NCBI RefSeq assembly: GCF_017643905.1
Contig: NZ_JAEPMO010000007.1
Location: 1-51,392, forward strand
Length of the DNA stretch: 51,392 bases
From: Marivita sp.
GTDB lineage: Bacteria; Pseudomonadota; Alphaproteobacteria; Rhodobacterales; Rhodobacteraceae
Direction: 5' to 3'
Below the pieces are notes generated by a model. That model ran no database searches, was not told where the DNA came from, and was given only the letters and a program-made list of their open reading frames with translations. Positions 8,486 to 16,925 of this stretch are shown here, one piece after another. Within the stretch, counting starts at the first letter, position 1; the number at the start of each line of letters is the position of its first letter. The translations under genes were made by a program, and so were the position numbers.

Positions 8486-9466
8486 ATGCTCGCATATATC
8501 ATTCAGCGTGTTGGGCAATCGGCGCTTGTGCTGCTGATCGTCGGGCTAGTCGCCTTTTCGATGTTCCGCTTTGTCGGAGATCCTATCGACAACATGCTGG
8601 GTCAGGAACGCACGGCCGAAGATATCGACCGCTTGCGTGCGCAGCTTGGTCTCGATCAGCCCTTTGTCGTGCAGTACTACAAGTTCCTCGAAGGCGCTGT
8701 GCAGGGCAATTTCGGCGTGAGCTATAGGCAGGGACGACCGGTTGCAGAGATCCTGTTGGAACGCGCACCAGCCACGCTGGAACTTGCCATGGTGTCTGGT
8801 GTTCTGGCGATCCTGTTCGGTATCGCTTTGGGTGTGTTCACGGCTATTCGACGGGACGGACTGCTGGCGAATGTGATCATGTCGGGGTCGTTGATTGGGG
8901 TGTCGTTGCCCACATTCCTGATCGGCATTCTTCTGATTTATCTGTTCTCGGTGGAATTGGGCTGGCTCCCTAGTTTCGGACGAGGCGAGACCGTGGACCT
9001 TGGAGGGTGGTCGACGGGGTTCCTGACGGAAAGCGGGCTCAAAGCACTCATCCTGCCGTCGATCACGCTGGGGCTCTATCAGATGACCCTGATCATGCGG
9101 CTTGTCCGCTCCGAGATGCTCGAGGTGCTGAGGCAGGATTACATCCGCTTTGCGCGCGCGCGCGGTCTGCGTGATCGGGCGGTGAATTTCCGTCATGCTC
9201 TCAAGAACACGATGGTGCCTGTCATCACGGTGATTGGACTTCAGCTTGGCGCGATCATCGCCTTCGCGATCATCACCGAAACCGTGTTCCAATGGCCGGG
9301 GGTTGGCCTGCTGTTCATCAACGCGATTCAGTTCGTCGATATTCCCGTGATGGCCGCGTATCTGATGCTGATCTCCGTGATGTTCGTCGGGATCAATCTT
9401 CTCGTCGACATCCTCTACTTCTTCATTGACCCGCGCTTGCGGGCAGACCGGTCAGGAGGCCACTGA
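8486..9466 (+). CDS. ABC transporter permease, DppB/GsiC type
   Basis: A 326-residue inner-membrane permease. The N terminus MLAYIIQRVGQSALVLL is typical of DppB-type subunits. Several helices follow, with the EAA loop (RLVRSEMLEVLRQDYIRFARA) that docks on the ATPases. The end, FFIDPRLRAD, is also typical. GGGGGCGAC precedes the start. The last base of the stop overlaps the ATG of the next gene (TGATG), showing tight coupling with the partner permease. Confidence 0.92.
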   Translation: MLAYIIQRVGQSALVLLIVGLVAFSMFRFVGDPIDNMLGQERTAEDIDRLRAQLGLDQPFVVQYYKFLEGAVQGNFGVSYRQGRPVAEILLERAPATLELAMVSGVLAILFGIALGVFTAIRRDGLLANVIMSGSLIGVSLPTFLIGILLIYLFSVELGWLPSFGRGETVDLGGWSTGFLTESGLKALILPSITLGLYQMTLIMRLVRSEMLEVLRQDYIRFARARGLRDRAVNFRHALKNTMVPVITVIGLQLGAIIAFAIITETVFQWPGVGLLFINAIQFVDIPVMAAYLMLISVMFVGINLLVDILYFFIDPRLRADRSGGH

Positions 9467-10410
9467 TGTCGGATGTCCCAATTCCGGTGAAGCCGAAGTC
9501 GCGCCTGCGGATCGCGCTCGACAGCGACCTATATTACACATTCCGCCGGTCGCCCGTTGCGATGGTCTCTGCGGCGGTTGTTCTGCTGCTTGTGCTGTCG
9601 GCTGTCTTTGCCCCGCTCATCGCACCGACCAATCCGTTTAACCCTGCCTCGCTCAACCTGATGAACGGGTTTACCGCGCCAATGACGCCCAATGCATTCA
9701 CTGGGGAAACGTTCCTCTTGGGGACGGATGACCAGGGGCGCGATGTGTTTTCGACCATCCTTTACGGCATGCGGATTTCGCTGTTCGTCGGCGTGGCAGC
9801 CGTATTCTTCGCGATGGTTCTGGGCATCACACTTGGTCTGATCTCGGGGTATGTCGGCGGCTGGACCGGAACCATCATCATGCGGACCGCGGATGTGCAG
9901 TTGACCTTCCCGTCGATCCTTGTTGCCATGCTGATCTTCGGGATCGCCAAGGGTGTGACACCGGTCGAATATCGCGACCAGATGGCGATCTGGGTTCTGA
10001 TCCTTGCCATTGGCCTGTCAGATTGGGTGCAGTTCGCGCGTGTGGTCCGTGGTGCGACGCTGGTGGAAAAGAACAAGGAATACGTACAGGCGGCCCGGCT
10101 GATCGGTCGGACACCGGGCGCAATCATGCTGCGGCACATCCTGCCCAACGTGCTGTCACCGGTTCTTGTGATCGCGACGATCTCGCTTGCCTTGGCCATC
10201 ATCGCCGAAGCGACGCTCAGCTTCCTTGGTGTCGGCGCACCACCCACTCAACCATCCCTCGGAACCCTGATCCGCATCGGGCAGGGGTTCCTTTTCTCGG
10301 GCGAATGGTGGATTCTGCTGTTCCCGGCGGTCACACTTCTTGCGCTGGCCCTGTCGGTCAACCTGCTGGGTGACTGGCTGCGCGACGCCCTGAACCCGAG
10401 GCTACGCTGA
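9466..10410 (+). CDS. ABC transporter permease, DppC/GsiD type
   Basis: The 314-residue second permease. A cytosolic N-terminal stretch (RIALDSDLYYTFRRSPVA) is followed by the first helix, then the family motif LLGTDDQGRDVFS, then the EAA loop (RVVRGATLVEKNKEYVQAA) and the closing DWLRDALNPRLR. It pairs with the DppB-type subunit to form the channel. It is joined to both neighbours by one-base TGATG overlaps. Confidence 0.92.
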   Translation: MSDVPIPVKPKSRLRIALDSDLYYTFRRSPVAMVSAAVVLLLVLSAVFAPLIAPTNPFNPASLNLMNGFTAPMTPNAFTGETFLLGTDDQGRDVFSTILYGMRISLFVGVAAVFFAMVLGITLGLISGYVGGWTGTIIMRTADVQLTFPSILVAMLIFGIAKGVTPVEYRDQMAIWVLILAIGLSDWVQFARVVRGATLVEKNKEYVQAARLIGRTPGAIMLRHILPNVLSPVLVIATISLALAIIAEATLSFLGVGAPPTQPSLGTLIRIGQGFLFSGEWWILLFPAVTLLALALSVNLLGDWLRDALNPRLR

Positions 10411-11384
10411 TGGCTGATCCAGTTCTGTCGATCCGCGACCTGTCGGTCGAAATTCCCACGCGGCACGGCATCGTGCGCCCGGTGGATGGCGTCAGCTACG
10501 ACATCGCAGCCGGAGAAATCCTTGGCGTCGTCGGCGAAAGTGGCGCGGGCAAGTCGATGGCGGGCAATGCTGTGATCGGCCTTCTCAATCCCCCAGCGCA
10601 TATCTCCAAGGGGGAGATTTGGCTGAATGGAAAACGCATCGACCACCTGACAGGCGACGCGATGCGACGGCTGCGAGGCAAGGAAATCGGCATGGTCTTT
10701 CAGGATCCGCTGACCTCGCTCAATCCGCTTTTGCGGATCGGGGATCAGCTCACCGAAACCATGCTGACCCACCTGCCGATCAGCCGTTCCGAGGCCGAGA
10801 AACGTGCAGTTGCTGCTTTGGAAGAAGTCGGCATCCCCGGCGCGGCAGAGCGCGTGAACAGTTATCCGCACGAATTCAGCGGTGGGATGCGGCAACGCGT
10901 GGTCATCGCCTTGGCGCTCTGTGCCGAGCCCTCTCTGATCATCGCGGATGAGCCGACCACCGCGCTCGACGTCTCGGTCCAGGCCCAGATCATCGCGCTG
11001 TTGCGTCGCCTGTGCCGGGATCGCGGAACGGCGGTGATGCTGATCACACACGACATGGGGGTGATTGCCGAAGCCACCGACCGTGTCGCGGTGATGTATG
11101 CCGGGCGTTTGGCCGAACTGGGTCCGGTCCGCGACGTGCTGACCCATCCACAGCATCCCTACACGCATGGGCTGATGGCCTCGACCCCCCTTGCTTCGCA
11201 GGGCAAAAGCCGTTTGCACCAGATCCCCGGCGCGATGCCGCGTCTGGATGCAGTGCCGGATGGCTGTGCTTTCAACCCCCGCTGTCCCCATGCAACAGAC
11301 AAATGCCGGCAGGCGCCCGTGCCCCGTGTGAGTAACGGTCAAGCGGCCTGCTGGTACCCCCTGGTCGAGGAAAAGGTCATCTGA
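10410..11384 (+). CDS. Oligopeptide-type ABC ATPase, DppD type
   Basis: A 324-residue ATP-binding subunit with Walker A GESGAGKS, signature FSGGMRQR, Walker B LIIADEPTTALD and switch His in LITHD. The C-terminal oligo_HPY region has the conserved Cys-containing CAFNPRCPHA segment, which in related importers can hold an iron-sulfur cluster. It lies between the permeases and the second ATPase with one-base overlaps. It energises uptake together with the DppF-type subunit. Confidence 0.92.
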   Translation: MADPVLSIRDLSVEIPTRHGIVRPVDGVSYDIAAGEILGVVGESGAGKSMAGNAVIGLLNPPAHISKGEIWLNGKRIDHLTGDAMRRLRGKEIGMVFQDPLTSLNPLLRIGDQLTETMLTHLPISRSEAEKRAVAALEEVGIPGAAERVNSYPHEFSGGMRQRVVIALALCAEPSLIIADEPTTALDVSVQAQIIALLRRLCRDRGTAVMLITHDMGVIAEATDRVAVMYAGRLAELGPVRDVLTHPQHPYTHGLMASTPLASQGKSRLHQIPGAMPRLDAVPDGCAFNPRCPHATDKCRQAPVPRVSNGQAACWYPLVEEKVI

Positions 11385-12346
11385 TGGCGCTTGTACGGGT
11401 CAAAAACCTCAGTCGCGTGTTTGACGTGTCGAAGCCCTGGCTGAACCGGATGATCGAACGTCGTTCCAAAGCGTTCCTGACCGCGGTGTCCGAGGTGGAT
11501 TTCGATGTGGAGCCGCGCAGCACCTATGCGCTTGTGGGGGAAAGCGGGTCTGGAAAATCCACCATCGGCAAGATGCTGGTTGGTCTGTTGAAAGCAACCT
11601 CTGGCGTTGTGGAAATCCAAGGCGTCGATCTGGCCAGCGAAACTGATGCGGCCAAAATCGACGCGATCCGGTCAGACATCCAGATGATCTTTCAGGATCC
11701 TTACGCCTCACTCAATCCGCGCTGGCGGGTGAAGGATATTATCGCGGAGCCTGTTGCCTCGCGTGGAGGGAACACCGAAGGTCTAGCGGAAAAGCTGCTC
11801 GAACAGGTGGGTCTTGCGGTGCAGGATGCAGGCAAATTCCCGCATGAGTTCTCCGGAGGTCAGCGACAGCGGATCTGCATCGCCCGTGCATTGGCGTCAG
11901 AGCCGAACTTGATTGTCTGCGATGAACCGACTTCGGCACTGGATGTGTCGGTGCAGGCACAAGTTCTGAACCTGATGAGCGATCTGAAGGACGATTTCGG
12001 TCTGACCTACGTGCTGATCAGTCATGACCTGACGGTTGTACGGCATATGGCGGATCGGATTGGGGTTCTCTACCTTGGGCGTTTGGTGGAAGAGGCGACG
12101 CCAGACGACCTGTTTGAGACACCAAAACATCCCTATACCCAAATGTTACTGGCAGCTGCACCGCAGATGGATGGCTTCGGCCGCGAAGTGCAACCGCCCG
12201 AGGGGGAAATCCCCGATCCGATCAATCCGCCGTCCGGCTGTGCGTTTCACCCGCGCTGTCCCATCGCGCAGGATATCTGCAAGCAAAAGCGCCCCGAAAT
12301 GCGAAACCTGAAGGGGATACGTGTGGCCTGTCATATGACTGAATGA
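11384..12346 (+). CDS. Oligopeptide-type ABC ATPase, DppF type
   Basis: The 320-residue second ATPase of the importer, with Walker A GESGSGKST, signature FSGGQRQR, Walker B LIVCDEPTSALD, switch His in LISHD and the C-terminal CAFHPRCPIAQDIC segment. It is the last gene of the operon: a strong hairpin with a T-run follows four bases after the stop. The complete set of two binding proteins, two permeases and two ATPases indicates a functional importer. Confidence 0.92.
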   Translation: MALVRVKNLSRVFDVSKPWLNRMIERRSKAFLTAVSEVDFDVEPRSTYALVGESGSGKSTIGKMLVGLLKATSGVVEIQGVDLASETDAAKIDAIRSDIQMIFQDPYASLNPRWRVKDIIAEPVASRGGNTEGLAEKLLEQVGLAVQDAGKFPHEFSGGQRQRICIARALASEPNLIVCDEPTSALDVSVQAQVLNLMSDLKDDFGLTYVLISHDLTVVRHMADRIGVLYLGRLVEEATPDDLFETPKHPYTQMLLAAAPQMDGFGREVQPPEGEIPDPINPPSGCAFHPRCPIAQDICKQKRPEMRNLKGIRVACHMTE

Positions 12347-12349
12347 CGA

Positions 12350-12373
12350 ACGGGGCCCAAAGGCCCCGTTTTT
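12350..12373 (+). terminator. Intrinsic terminator of the ABC operon
   Basis: ACGGGGCC (12350-12357) pairs with GGCCCCGT (12362-12369) around loop CAAA, and the stem runs into TTTTT. It lies between the convergent ABC operon and ggpS. On the opposite strand the hairpin is not followed by Ts, so it serves mainly the plus strand. Confidence 0.85.
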
Positions 12374-12377
12374 GATA

Positions 12378-13868
12378 TCACGCTGCCGACTTTTGTCGCG
12401 CTGGCAACAGGTCTTCGATAGAGGTTCGCCCCCAACTGGCCAAATCGTATCGGCGTATGGCCTCTTGCATCGAGGCCATGCGGTCACGGCGTTCGGGCTC
12501 TGACATGTCGAGTGCCTGCATGATCGCCACATCCATCGACCGATTGGAAAACGGGTTGGTCGCAACCGCAGCACCTAGCTCAACAGCCGCCCCCGCAAAT
12601 TCGGACAACACCAGAGCACCATCGCCGTCAACGCGCGAGGCGATGAATTCTTTTGCGACAAGGTTCATGCCGTCCGCCAGAGGCGTGATCCATGCAACCG
12701 ATGCAGCCCGATAGTACGCCACAAGATCATTGAAGGGTATCGCGCGCGATACCAGAGTGATGGGTTGCCAGTCGAGCGACCCGAACCGTCCATTGATTCG
12801 ACCTGCGGCTTCTTCGATGGCGGATTGAATCTCGCCGTACGCAGCCATCCCGCGGTTCGCGCTGACGGACACATGCATCAGCTGCACCGTCCCTCGCAAT
12901 TCGGGGCGTTCGTCCAGAATGCGTTCGAAGGACTGAAGCTGTTCGATCCCGCCCTTGGTGTAGTCAGTGCGACCGACCGACAGGATCAACTTGCGATCCC
13001 CAAGGTCCTCCAGCAGGTCTTTAGCGCGTGTTTGCGTTGCTCGTTCGTTTGCTCTGCTTTGTATGTAGTCCACATCTACGCCGACCGCCGCGACATTCAG
13101 ATGCACATCCCGGTCGGGTCCGCGCAGGACAGTCGGCACATGACGCTCTGTCAGTGCCGTGCCTTCGGCAATCAGGTCGTCAGACACTTTTTTGCGCTCG
13201 GTGATTTCGACATCCATCAGGCTTTGGACTACGGCGGCGAAGTTGGTGGCATAGCGTGGGATGTGGAACCCGACACTGTCGCATTGCATCAGGCTTTCCA
13301 CGATCTCTTTGCGCCAAGGCAAGACATTGAACATATCCGGTGCTGGGAACGGAGTGTGGTGGAAGAAGGCGATTTTGACGTCTGGCCGCATCTGGCGCAG
13401 ATACCCCGGCACAAGCCACAGATTGTAGTCATGCACCCATACCAAAGCGCCTTGCGCGGCTTCCGCCGCTGCCGCTTCGGCAAACCGCCAATTCACTTCG
13501 CGGAAATTGGGCCAATCAACCGGGTCGTAATTGTAGCGATCCTTGAAGCTGTGCAGGATCGGCCAGAACGCCTCTTTTGAGGTGACGTGGTAAAACTCGT
13601 GCACCTGTTTCTGCGTTAGCGGAAGACGTGAGACCGAGTAGCTACCAAAGCTGTCTTCAACCTCGATCTGCCTGTCCCAGCCGGGATCATTGGCGTCCTC
13701 GGCGAGTTTCCAAGCGACCCAAGCCCCGTGATCGACCTTGCCGAAAAAGCTTTTCAGCGTTGGAACGATCCCGTTCGGGCTCTTGTTTTCACGCAGAACG
13801 GTTTTGCCGTTCTCTTCGACTTCTTCGTAGGGTTGGCGGTGGTAGACGATCACAAGATCGGAGGACAT
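12378..13868 (-). CDS. ggpS: Glucosylglycerol-phosphate synthase
   Basis: This 496-residue GT20 glycosyltransferase joins glucose from a nucleotide sugar to glycerol-3-phosphate. GT20 active-site motifs are present: WVHDYN (144-149), HHTPFP (170-175), GRTDYTK with Arg300 and Lys305, and DGMNLVAKE from Asp399. The N terminus (YHRQPYEEVEENGKTV, SPNGIVPTLKSFF, HVTSKEAFWPILHSF) matches, from memory, cyanobacterial GgpS rather than trehalose-phosphate synthase OtsA. The start ATG shares its first base with the phosphatase stop (TGATG) and has AGGGAG upstream. Cyanobacterial GgpS uses ADP-glucose; the donor here is not proven. Trehalose-6-phosphate synthase is the alternative, but an adjacent glycerol-3-phosphate dehydrogenase argues against it. 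Confidence 0.88.
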   Translation of the reverse strand: MSSDLVIVYHRQPYEEVEENGKTVLRENKSPNGIVPTLKSFFGKVDHGAWVAWKLAEDANDPGWDRQIEVEDSFGSYSVSRLPLTQKQVHEFYHVTSKEAFWPILHSFKDRYNYDPVDWPNFREVNWRFAEAAAAEAAQGALVWVHDYNLWLVPGYLRQMRPDVKIAFFHHTPFPAPDMFNVLPWRKEIVESLMQCDSVGFHIPRYATNFAAVVQSLMDVEITERKKVSDDLIAEGTALTERHVPTVLRGPDRDVHLNVAAVGVDVDYIQSRANERATQTRAKDLLEDLGDRKLILSVGRTDYTKGGIEQLQSFERILDERPELRGTVQLMHVSVSANRGMAAYGEIQSAIEEAAGRINGRFGSLDWQPITLVSRAIPFNDLVAYYRAASVAWITPLADGMNLVAKEFIASRVDGDGALVLSEFAGAAVELGAAVATNPFSNRSMDVAIMQALDMSEPERRDRMASMQEAIRRYDLASWGRTSIEDLLPARQKSAA

Positions 13869-14650
13869 CAAAAGCTCCCTGAAGTTGGATGAAGATCAAA
13901 GGCCGCAATGGCCTCAAGAATGCCCGCAGCGCCTTCGCCGCGCGCGCGGTGGATTTTTGGAGAGGTCGGAAGTTGGTCGTAAAGTGCCTGTTCAGAGCCC
14001 CCGACCGCGACCGCATGCAGATCAGCCGTCAGCATCGAAATATCGTTGAGCGTGTCGCCCGCCGTAAGTACGCGTTCTGCTGAGATGCCGAGAACATTGA
14101 TCAATCGACGAAGGGTCGGGCCCTTTGACACGCCTTTGGGAAGAACGTCGACAAACCGGTTGTCCGAGATAAGAACATCGACATCCAGCTCGCGAACCGG
14201 CGCAAGGTCTGTCGCATCAAACCCGTTTGGCGAGATGTCATAGCTCAGACGATGCCGGAACGGCGTATCCTGCAGCGTCAGACCGTCCACGTTTGACATC
14301 AGCGCTTGGACCTGATCCGCCTTGCCAGCCCAGGCGTGGGCTATCGGCGCTTCTAGCGCGGGCACAGGCAGCACGATGCCGGGCGACAAAACCTGCGCGA
14401 TGGTCGTGCCCACATCCGCGATCACGTAATCCGGCAAGGGGATGCCGTAGGTGTCGGTATGATCTTGAATGAATTCGGGATGTCGGCCTGTGACGAAGAT
14501 CAGACCGATTGTGTCACGGTTCTCTTCGATGAAATTGTAAAGCGCCTCGCGTGCCTCTGCCGATCCTCCAAGGAATGTCCCGTCAAGATCGGTCGCAAGA
14601 ACGAAGTCTTTGTCAGAAATGGCTTTGTGAATCGCGGAATGAACGGTCAT
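13868..14650 (-). CDS. HAD-IIB phosphatase, probable glucosylglycerol-phosphate phosphatase
   Basis: A 260-residue HAD-superfamily hydrolase of the sucrose-phosphatase/Cof type. Motif I is DLDGT with the nucleophile Asp21 and Asp23, motif II includes FVTGRH, and motif IV is the GDTLND metal site near residue 207. It sits between ggpS and the glycerol-3-phosphate dehydrogenase gene, overlapping the first by 1 base and the second by 4. This position makes removal of phosphate from glucosylglycerol-phosphate the likely reaction. It is not the cyanobacterial type of GgpP but resembles the HAD domain fused to GgpS in some gammaproteobacteria. Substrate assignment is inference from context. Confidence 0.8.
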   Translation of the reverse strand: MTVHSAIHKAISDKDFVLATDLDGTFLGGSAEAREALYNFIEENRDTIGLIFVTGRHPEFIQDHTDTYGIPLPDYVIADVGTTIAQVLSPGIVLPVPALEAPIAHAWAGKADQVQALMSNVDGLTLQDTPFRHRLSYDISPNGFDATDLAPVRELDVDVLISDNRFVDVLPKGVSKGPTLRRLINVLGISAERVLTAGDTLNDISMLTADLHAVAVGGSEQALYDQLPTSPKIHRARGEGAAGILEAIAAFDLHPTSGSF

Positions 14651-15789
14651 AGAGGCCTCTTGTCAAATGCAGGGGCGGTGGACAGCGAGGTCGGATGCGC
14701 AAAGGTAAGCGACATCGCACGTGGTTCGGATTCGATGGGTTCAGACCAGAACCGCGCAAAGGTTTCCGCGATCGGCTGACCGTCTTTCAGGATGCTGCGA
14801 ACCGTTTCGCAAATCGGCATAGGGACGGACAATTTACGCGCGAGGTCGGTGACGGATGTCGCGTTGGCCTCGCCTTCGACGATGATCGGTTTGCCGTCGA
14901 AACACGCTGCGCGGTCCAAGCCTTGTCCCAATTGAACGCCAAGCGACATGTTCCGCGATGTTGTGCTGGAACAGGTCAGGGTCAGATCACCGATACCGGA
15001 CAAGTCCGTGACGGTTTCGCGGCGTCCGCCCAAAGCCTCGGCTAGCGCCTTCATCTCGTCCAGACCGCGGGTGATCAGGGCCGCACGGGTGTTTTCCGCA
15101 AACCCGGCACCCCGCATCATCCCGCAAGCGATGGCGATCACATTCTTGACCGCGCCACCGATTTCCACCCCCACCAGATCGTCGGATAGGTACGTGCGAA
15201 ACGCCGGTGTCGCCAGCGTAACAGCCATCCGGGCCGCCGCGCTGTTTTCAGGGTCGAGCCGATCCGCCTGATCGAATGAAAACGCCAATGTCGCGGCAGA
15301 GGGATGCCCGGCGGCCAACTCGGTGGCAAAGGTAGGACCTGATAATGCTCCAACACTGTGGCCGGGCAGTTCATCCTCCACGATCTGGGACATCAGAAGC
15401 CCGGTCTCTGCCTCGATCCCCTTGGCACAGACCACAATCGGAATTCCTGCCGGGGTGACGGGCCGCATCGCACGTGCCGTGGACCTGATCGCGTGGGAAG
15501 GGACGACCAGCAATACCGCGTCCGCATCGCGCAGAACGGTCATCAGATCGTCCGACGCGGTTATCGACGGAGCGATATCAATCTCTCCGAGATAGCCGGG
15601 ATTCTGCGCAGTCCGGTTGATGGTCTCGGCAATTTCCGCCCGGCGGCTCCACAGCGAAACCTGCGTGCTGTCCTGCGCAGCCACATGCGCAAGCGCGGTG
15701 CCGTACGCGCCTGCTCCCATGACGGCGAGGCGACGATAGGGATAGGCCGACCGCAGGAGGGGGTCGCCCGACAACCGGTCAATTTTCAT
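14647..15789 (-). CDS. gpsA: NAD(P)-dependent glycerol-3-phosphate dehydrogenase
   Basis: A 380-residue enzyme interconverting dihydroxyacetone phosphate and sn-glycerol-3-phosphate. It has the Rossmann motif GAGAYGTA near residue 25, the family block CAKGIEAETG and the catalytic-Lys region VGVEIGGAVKNVIAIACG. The ATG at 15789 is weakly supported by a ribosome-binding site, but the first strand RRLAVMGAG must be included. The long open frame to 16023 lies across the galU start and is rejected. It is the first gene of the operon, overlaps the phosphatase gene by ATGA, and supplies the acceptor for GgpS. It may be a second, dedicated copy beside a housekeeping gpsA elsewhere; the window cannot show that. 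Confidence 0.88.
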   Translation of the reverse strand: MKIDRLSGDPLLRSAYPYRRLAVMGAGAYGTALAHVAAQDSTQVSLWSRRAEIAETINRTAQNPGYLGEIDIAPSITASDDLMTVLRDADAVLLVVPSHAIRSTARAMRPVTPAGIPIVVCAKGIEAETGLLMSQIVEDELPGHSVGALSGPTFATELAAGHPSAATLAFSFDQADRLDPENSAAARMAVTLATPAFRTYLSDDLVGVEIGGAVKNVIAIACGMMRGAGFAENTRAALITRGLDEMKALAEALGGRRETVTDLSGIGDLTLTCSSTTSRNMSLGVQLGQGLDRAACFDGKPIIVEGEANATSVTDLARKLSVPMPICETVRSILKDGQPIAETFARFWSEPIESEPRAMSLTFAHPTSLSTAPAFDKRPL

Positions 15790-15941
15790 TCGAATGCACC
15801 GTTCAAACAGGATTTCATACAAGGACAACACCAACAAACGCCGATGGGTTCCTTGCAAACGCAGAAAAATGCTGCATCTGCGAAACGATTTCGGCCGCAG
15901 CGCGTTCACCTGAATATTGCAACCATTCAAGGAGTCTGCCA

Positions 15942-16835
15942 ATGACCCGTCATGTGCGTACTGCGATCTTTCCCGTTGCAGGTCTTGGAACACGCTTCCT
16001 GCCCGCGACAAAAGCGACCCCAAAAGAACTGCTGCCGGTGCTGGATACGCCGCTGATTCAATACGCAGTCGATGAAGCGCGCGAAGCGGGGATCGAACGC
16101 ATGATCTTCGTCAGCCATCCGTCGAAAAAAGCCATCGAGCGTCACGTGATGGAAGACGCCCGTCTCACCCGAGAACTTAAAGCACGCGGGAAAGCGGACA
16201 TTGCAGAAGCGCTTTCGGATGCCGCGCTTTGTCCGGTGGAGGATGATGCGCGATTTGTCATGCAGCCCGAACCCAAAGGTCTTGGGCACGCAGTGCTTTG
16301 CGCCAGGGATCATGTCCTTGATGGCCCGGTTGCGGTGATCCTGCCGGACGATCTGATCCTTGGGCAGGTCGGATGCCTCAGCGAAATGGCGGCGGCCTAT
16401 GCTTCGGGTGAAATTGGCCACTTGGTTGCGACCATGGAAGTGCCGGAAGATCGCGTTCACAAATACGGCGTTCTCTCGGTGACAGGTAAGAACGGAGCGA
16501 TCATCAAGGCTGATGGAATGGTCGAGAAGCCCAAAGCACAAAACGCGCCGTCCCGGCAAGCCGTGGTCGGGCGCTACATCCTCGATGCGTCCATTTTTGA
16601 CGCGCTGGAAACGCAGAAACCCGGTGCCGGTGGCGAAATACAATTGACCGACGCGATTGCGTGCGGCGCAGCGGATTTGGGGCTGGGTGGCTTCCAGTTC
16701 TCGGGGACACGGTTTGATTGCGGCTCCAAGGCCGGTATGCTCGAGGCGACCTTGGAACTGGCGGCACAGGATCCGGAATGTCTGGAAGTGCTCAGGGCGC
16801 GTGGCCTTCTACAAACACGCCCCGTCGCAGCCTGA
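15942..16835 (+). CDS. galU: UTP-glucose-1-phosphate uridylyltransferase
   Basis: A 297-residue nucleotidyltransferase making UDP-glucose from UTP and glucose-1-phosphate. The N-terminal signature AGLGTRFLPATKA with KELLPVLDTPLIQYAV is diagnostic, and the later VEKP and GGEIQLTDAI blocks agree. AAGGAG lies 8 bases before the ATG. It is divergent from the glucosylglycerol operon across 152 bases, so the two may share control. UDP-glucose would also serve the exopolysaccharide region at the right end of the window. Confidence 0.93.
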   Translation: MTRHVRTAIFPVAGLGTRFLPATKATPKELLPVLDTPLIQYAVDEAREAGIERMIFVSHPSKKAIERHVMEDARLTRELKARGKADIAEALSDAALCPVEDDARFVMQPEPKGLGHAVLCARDHVLDGPVAVILPDDLILGQVGCLSEMAAAYASGEIGHLVATMEVPEDRVHKYGVLSVTGKNGAIIKADGMVEKPKAQNAPSRQAVVGRYILDASIFDALETQKPGAGGEIQLTDAIACGAADLGLGGFQFSGTRFDCGSKAGMLEATLELAAQDPECLEVLRARGLLQTRPVAA

Positions 16836-16868
16836 ACCACGCCACCGGGGGTTCCCCTTTCTGCACAG

Positions 16869-16912
16869 CCGTGATGTTATCCGCGCAATTCGCACTGCGG
16901 CGGGCATCACGG
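16869..16912 (+). promoter_or_regulatory. Nested inverted repeat in the aldo/keto reductase leader
   Basis: CCGTGATG (16869-16876) and CATCACGG (16905-16912) can pair around an inner CCGC/GCGG stem (16881-16884 and 16897-16900). The structure ends one base before the GGAGAGAG ribosome-binding site. It may influence translation of the next gene or be an operator. No regulator is identified. Confidence 0.35.
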
Positions 16913-16925
16913 TGGAGAGAGAACC

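Noticed and set aside
12378-13868. Trehalose-phosphate synthase OtsA
   Set aside because: The N-terminal block and the neighbouring glycerol-3-phosphate dehydrogenase fit GgpS better; no OtsB-type gene is linked.
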